From the NCBI RefSeq assembly GCF_006658505.1, contig NZ_VFUZ01000023.1, forward strand, positions 25,412-89,411: 64,000 nucleotides of DNA, given 5' to 3'. Numbering within the stretch: position 1 is the first letter of the stretch; the number at the start of each line of letters is the position of its first letter. This DNA comes from Mesorhizobium sp. B2-4-15 (GTDB lineage Bacteria; Pseudomonadota; Alphaproteobacteria; Rhizobiales; Rhizobiaceae). The translations under genes were made by a program, and so were the position numbers. Below, piece by piece: positions 62,126 through 64,000 of this stretch. A model generated the notes under the pieces. That model searched no databases. It worked only from the letters and a program-made list of their open reading frames with translations, and was not told the DNA's origin.

Positions 62126-62141
62126 GATACCAACGTGTAAT
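62126..62141 (+). promoter_or_regulatory. Shared 16-bp box, upstream of epoxide hydrolase 2
   Basis: GATACCAACGTGTAAT, a perfect match, preceded by GAAAGTATTGCC and followed by GGATTTGC. It is 68 bases before the start at 62210, in a 308-base spacer (61902-62209) with no other gene. Confidence 0.65.
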
Positions 62142-62209
62142 GGATTTGCCTCGGCCGACGGTCGATTTGTGTAACGCATCGTAACGCACCGACCGAAGAG
62201 GAGCACGTC

Positions 62210-63511
62210 ATGTCACCCATTTCGCTATCGCCCACCCGGCGCGAAGTTCTCGCCGCCACCGCCGCCGCCGGGGTCATCAGCCTGCTGCCTCAGGCACTGC
62301 ATGCGGCGACTGACGCGGAGGCGATCCGCCCGTTCACTTTCAGCTTTCCGGACGAGGACCTGGCCGATCTCCGCCAGCGCGTCGCCGCAACCCGCTGGCC
62401 GAAATCGGAAACGGTAACGGACGCGAGCCAGGGCGTGCAGTTGTCGACGATACAGAAACTCGCGCGGTATTGGGCGACGGACTACGACTGGAAAAGGTGC
62501 GAAGCGCAACTGAAGGCTCTGCCTCACTTTGTGACCGAGATCGACGGGCTTGATATCCACTTCATCCACGTCCGTTCGAAGCATGAAAATGCGCTGCCGC
62601 TCATCGTCACGCATGGCTGGCCGGGCTCGATCATCGAGCAGCTGAAAATCATCGATCCCCTGACCAATCCGACCGCGCATGGCGCGAGCGCATCGGACGC
62701 GTTCGACATCGTGGTTCCGTCGCTGCCGGGCTACGGATTCTCAGGCAAGCCAACCGTTACAGGTTGGGACACACCGCGCATTGCACGCGCCTGGGTCACG
62801 CTGATGAAGCGGCTCGGCTATACCAATTTCGTGGCCGCTGGCGGCGACGTGGGTGCGCAGGTCGGCGACGAATTGGGCGTGCAGGCACCTTCCGGATTGC
62901 TTGGCGTTCACTCGAACATGCCGGGGACCCTTCCTGCCGATATCTCCAAGGCACTCAATCTTCACGAGCCGGCGCCCGCCGGGCTCTCCGCCGACGAGCA
63001 GAATGCGTGGAACCAACTCGAGCTCTTCTACAAGAAGGGGTTGGGCTACGCCAACGAGATGTCACTTCGTCCCCAGACGCTATACGCGCTCGAGGATTCG
63101 CCGGTTGGCCTGGCGGCCTGGATCCTCGATCACGATGCGGGCAGCTACGCGATGATTGCGCGCTCGATCGACAGACAACCCGAAGGCCTCACCCCTGACG
63201 ACGTTCTCGACAACATCACATTCTACTGGTTGACCAAGACGGCGGTGTCGTCGGCGCGGCTCTATTGGGACGCCAGCGCCACGGCGAAGAAGGGCTTTTT
63301 CGACGTCAAGGGCGTGAACACCATCCCATTCGCGGTGAGCGCGTTTCCGGACGAAATCTATACTGCCCCAAAGAGCTGGGCGGAGAAGGCCTACCCCAAG
63401 CTCATTCACTACAACAAGCTTCCCAAAGGCACGCACTTCGCTGCCTGGGAACAGCCGAAATTCTATTCAGAGGAAGTTCGCGCAAGTTTCCGGCAGCTGC
63501 GGTCAGCCTGA
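62210..63511 (+). CDS. Tat-exported epoxide hydrolase, copy 2
   Basis: A 433-residue paralogue of 52632-53921. The twin-arginine-type signal PTRREVLAATAAAGVISLL is followed by the N-terminal EHN domain and the alpha/beta core. VTHGWPGSI is the oxyanion loop, the Asp nucleophile lies in AAGGDVGAQVG (Val replaces the usual Trp after Asp), and the His in PKGTHFAAWEQ. AGAGGAG precedes the ATG. It ends close to a cyoD scrap and transposon debris. Confidence 0.9.
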   Translation: MSPISLSPTRREVLAATAAAGVISLLPQALHAATDAEAIRPFTFSFPDEDLADLRQRVAATRWPKSETVTDASQGVQLSTIQKLARYWATDYDWKRCEAQLKALPHFVTEIDGLDIHFIHVRSKHENALPLIVTHGWPGSIIEQLKIIDPLTNPTAHGASASDAFDIVVPSLPGYGFSGKPTVTGWDTPRIARAWVTLMKRLGYTNFVAAGGDVGAQVGDELGVQAPSGLLGVHSNMPGTLPADISKALNLHEPAPAGLSADEQNAWNQLELFYKKGLGYANEMSLRPQTLYALEDSPVGLAAWILDHDAGSYAMIARSIDRQPEGLTPDDVLDNITFYWLTKTAVSSARLYWDASATAKKGFFDVKGVNTIPFAVSAFPDEIYTAPKSWAEKAYPKLIHYNKLPKGTHFAAWEQPKFYSEEVRASFRQLRSA

Positions 63512-63576
63512 TATGCCCGGAGCGGGGCACGATTGTTCCGCTCTCCTCCGGCTCCAGCTTGCCACTGTCTGCTGTC

Positions 63577-63612
63577 GTCGCCCCCTAGCTGATGGATTTG
63601 CACATGAAGCAC
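63577..63612 (+). pseudogene. cyoD 3'-end scrap
   Basis: GTCGCCCCCTAGCTGATGGA and the following TTTGCACATGAAGCAC nearly repeat the last bases of cyoD (61010-61044), encoding LMDLHMKH against LMDLHMQH. The rest of the gene is absent. Confidence 0.6.
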
Positions 63613-63663
63613 GGGGCTAGGCTCGCCCGCAGTTCTGTAAAACTCAGGAGATCGACCGACCAG

Positions 63664-63803
63664 ATGTCTACGTTGCTTGAGGACAAGGTGCTCTCGTAAG
63701 GCAGAGTTGCCCTCAGGCGAGAGGCGTGCAAGCGGAGATTTCCATTGGCCTCACACGTTCCGGGATCGAGGTGGCGGTCCACGGCCCAAATGACCGTTCA
63801 TAG
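63664..63803 (+). pseudogene. Short-chain dehydrogenase N-terminal scrap
   Basis: From ATG at 63664, with AGGAG upstream, the frame MSTLLEDKVLS hits a stop. In another frame GVQAEISIGLTRSGIEVAVH GPNDRS follows to a stop at 63803. Together they resemble the first 45 residues of an SDR enzyme (start, then the helix and second strand of the Rossmann fold), with the Gly-rich loop lost. Confidence 0.45.
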
Positions 63804-63881
63804 CAAGGCAAGTATACCATGATTAACTCTTCGGCTGCGCTTTGCGCGGCGATCTGCCTGCACGCAACCGGACGCAAGCGC

Positions 63882-64000
63882 TCAATGATTGGAGAGTCGT
63901 CTGCATGGAGCTGACGGCTGCTTCTTGTCGGCCGATAGGCCGCGGATGGCGTCTTCGATCTTGTAGAGCTCGGCGATCCGTCTTAGCGCCTCGCTGGCGA
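63882..64000 (-). pseudogene. IS66-family transposase fragment, cut by window edge
   Basis: Reading in from the right edge on the minus strand: ASEALRRIAELYKIEDAIRG then LSADKKQPSAPCRRLSNH and a stop. The first part matches the IS66 transposase C-terminal domain (IA.LY.IE..IRG). The last 17 residues depart from the family, suggesting truncation. More of the element may lie beyond the window. Confidence 0.7.

Overview
The window is GC-rich DNA from an alphaproteobacterium of the order Hyphomicrobiales, most likely Mesorhizobium or a close relative. The reasons are the nuo gene order with a C-terminally extended NuoE, the aerobic (CobG-dependent) cobalamin operon, two tandem DUF680 genes (a family known mainly from Mesorhizobium), a FixJ-type regulator, and the dense palindromic intergenic repeats. 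No product was confirmed by a database search; all calls come from reading the proteins and DNA.

Positions 314-20476 (minus strand) hold the complete 14-gene respiratory complex I operon, read nuoA-B-C-D-E-F-(HhH protein)-G-H-(small membrane ORF)-I-J-K-L-M-N, followed by birA, an RNase J gene, methylmalonyl-CoA epimerase and a DUF1467 gene. Two things interrupt the canonical order. A four-helix-bundle (23S rRNA intervening-sequence type) gene flanked by GTAGTGA-type repeats lies between nuoC and nuoD. A 69-residue membrane ORF is translationally coupled to both nuoH and nuoI.

Positions 20811-38285 (plus strand) hold a YcaQ-type winged-helix gene, then a cobalamin riboswitch driving a DUF1636 gene, cobW, cobN, cobG, cobH, cobI, cobJ, (cobK on the other strand), cobL, cobE, cobM, cobA, cobB, cobV and cobU. 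Most junctions are 4-base ATGA/GTGA overlaps. The reading frames of cobN (twice) and cobG (once) contain large palindromic repeat elements that are translated in frame. cobF and the cobO/P/Q/C/D and cobS/T genes are not here.

Positions 38360-43127 are a transition zone. It holds a second-type methionine aminopeptidase overlapping a ParD-like antitoxin gene with a palindromic operator, an unidentified HTH/coiled-coil protein, and a broken IS91-type recombinase/transposase pair in which a 148-bp segment has been inverted.

Positions 43128-64000 are an accessory region rich in small-molecule hydrolases: alpha/beta hydrolases, two Tat-exported epoxide hydrolase paralogues, two VOC proteins, an enoyl-CoA hydratase homologue, a MaoC dehydratase, a TlpA-like thiol protein, a flavin disulfide oxidoreductase and two response regulators. 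A shared 16-bp box (GAYACCWNCGTGYAAT) occurs at eight places, each upstream of a gene or operon and in the same orientation. At four of them it lies 66-68 nt before the start codon, which suggests one regulon, possibly under the FixJ-type regulator encoded within it. Around 58.4-60.0 kb the region is a scrapyard: a VOC 3' fragment, a MaoC pseudogene, the N-terminus of a hybrid Ser/Thr-histidine kinase fused to the 3' end of cyoB, then intact cyoC and cyoD. The right edge holds a cyoD 3' scrap, an SDR scrap and an IS66 transposase end.
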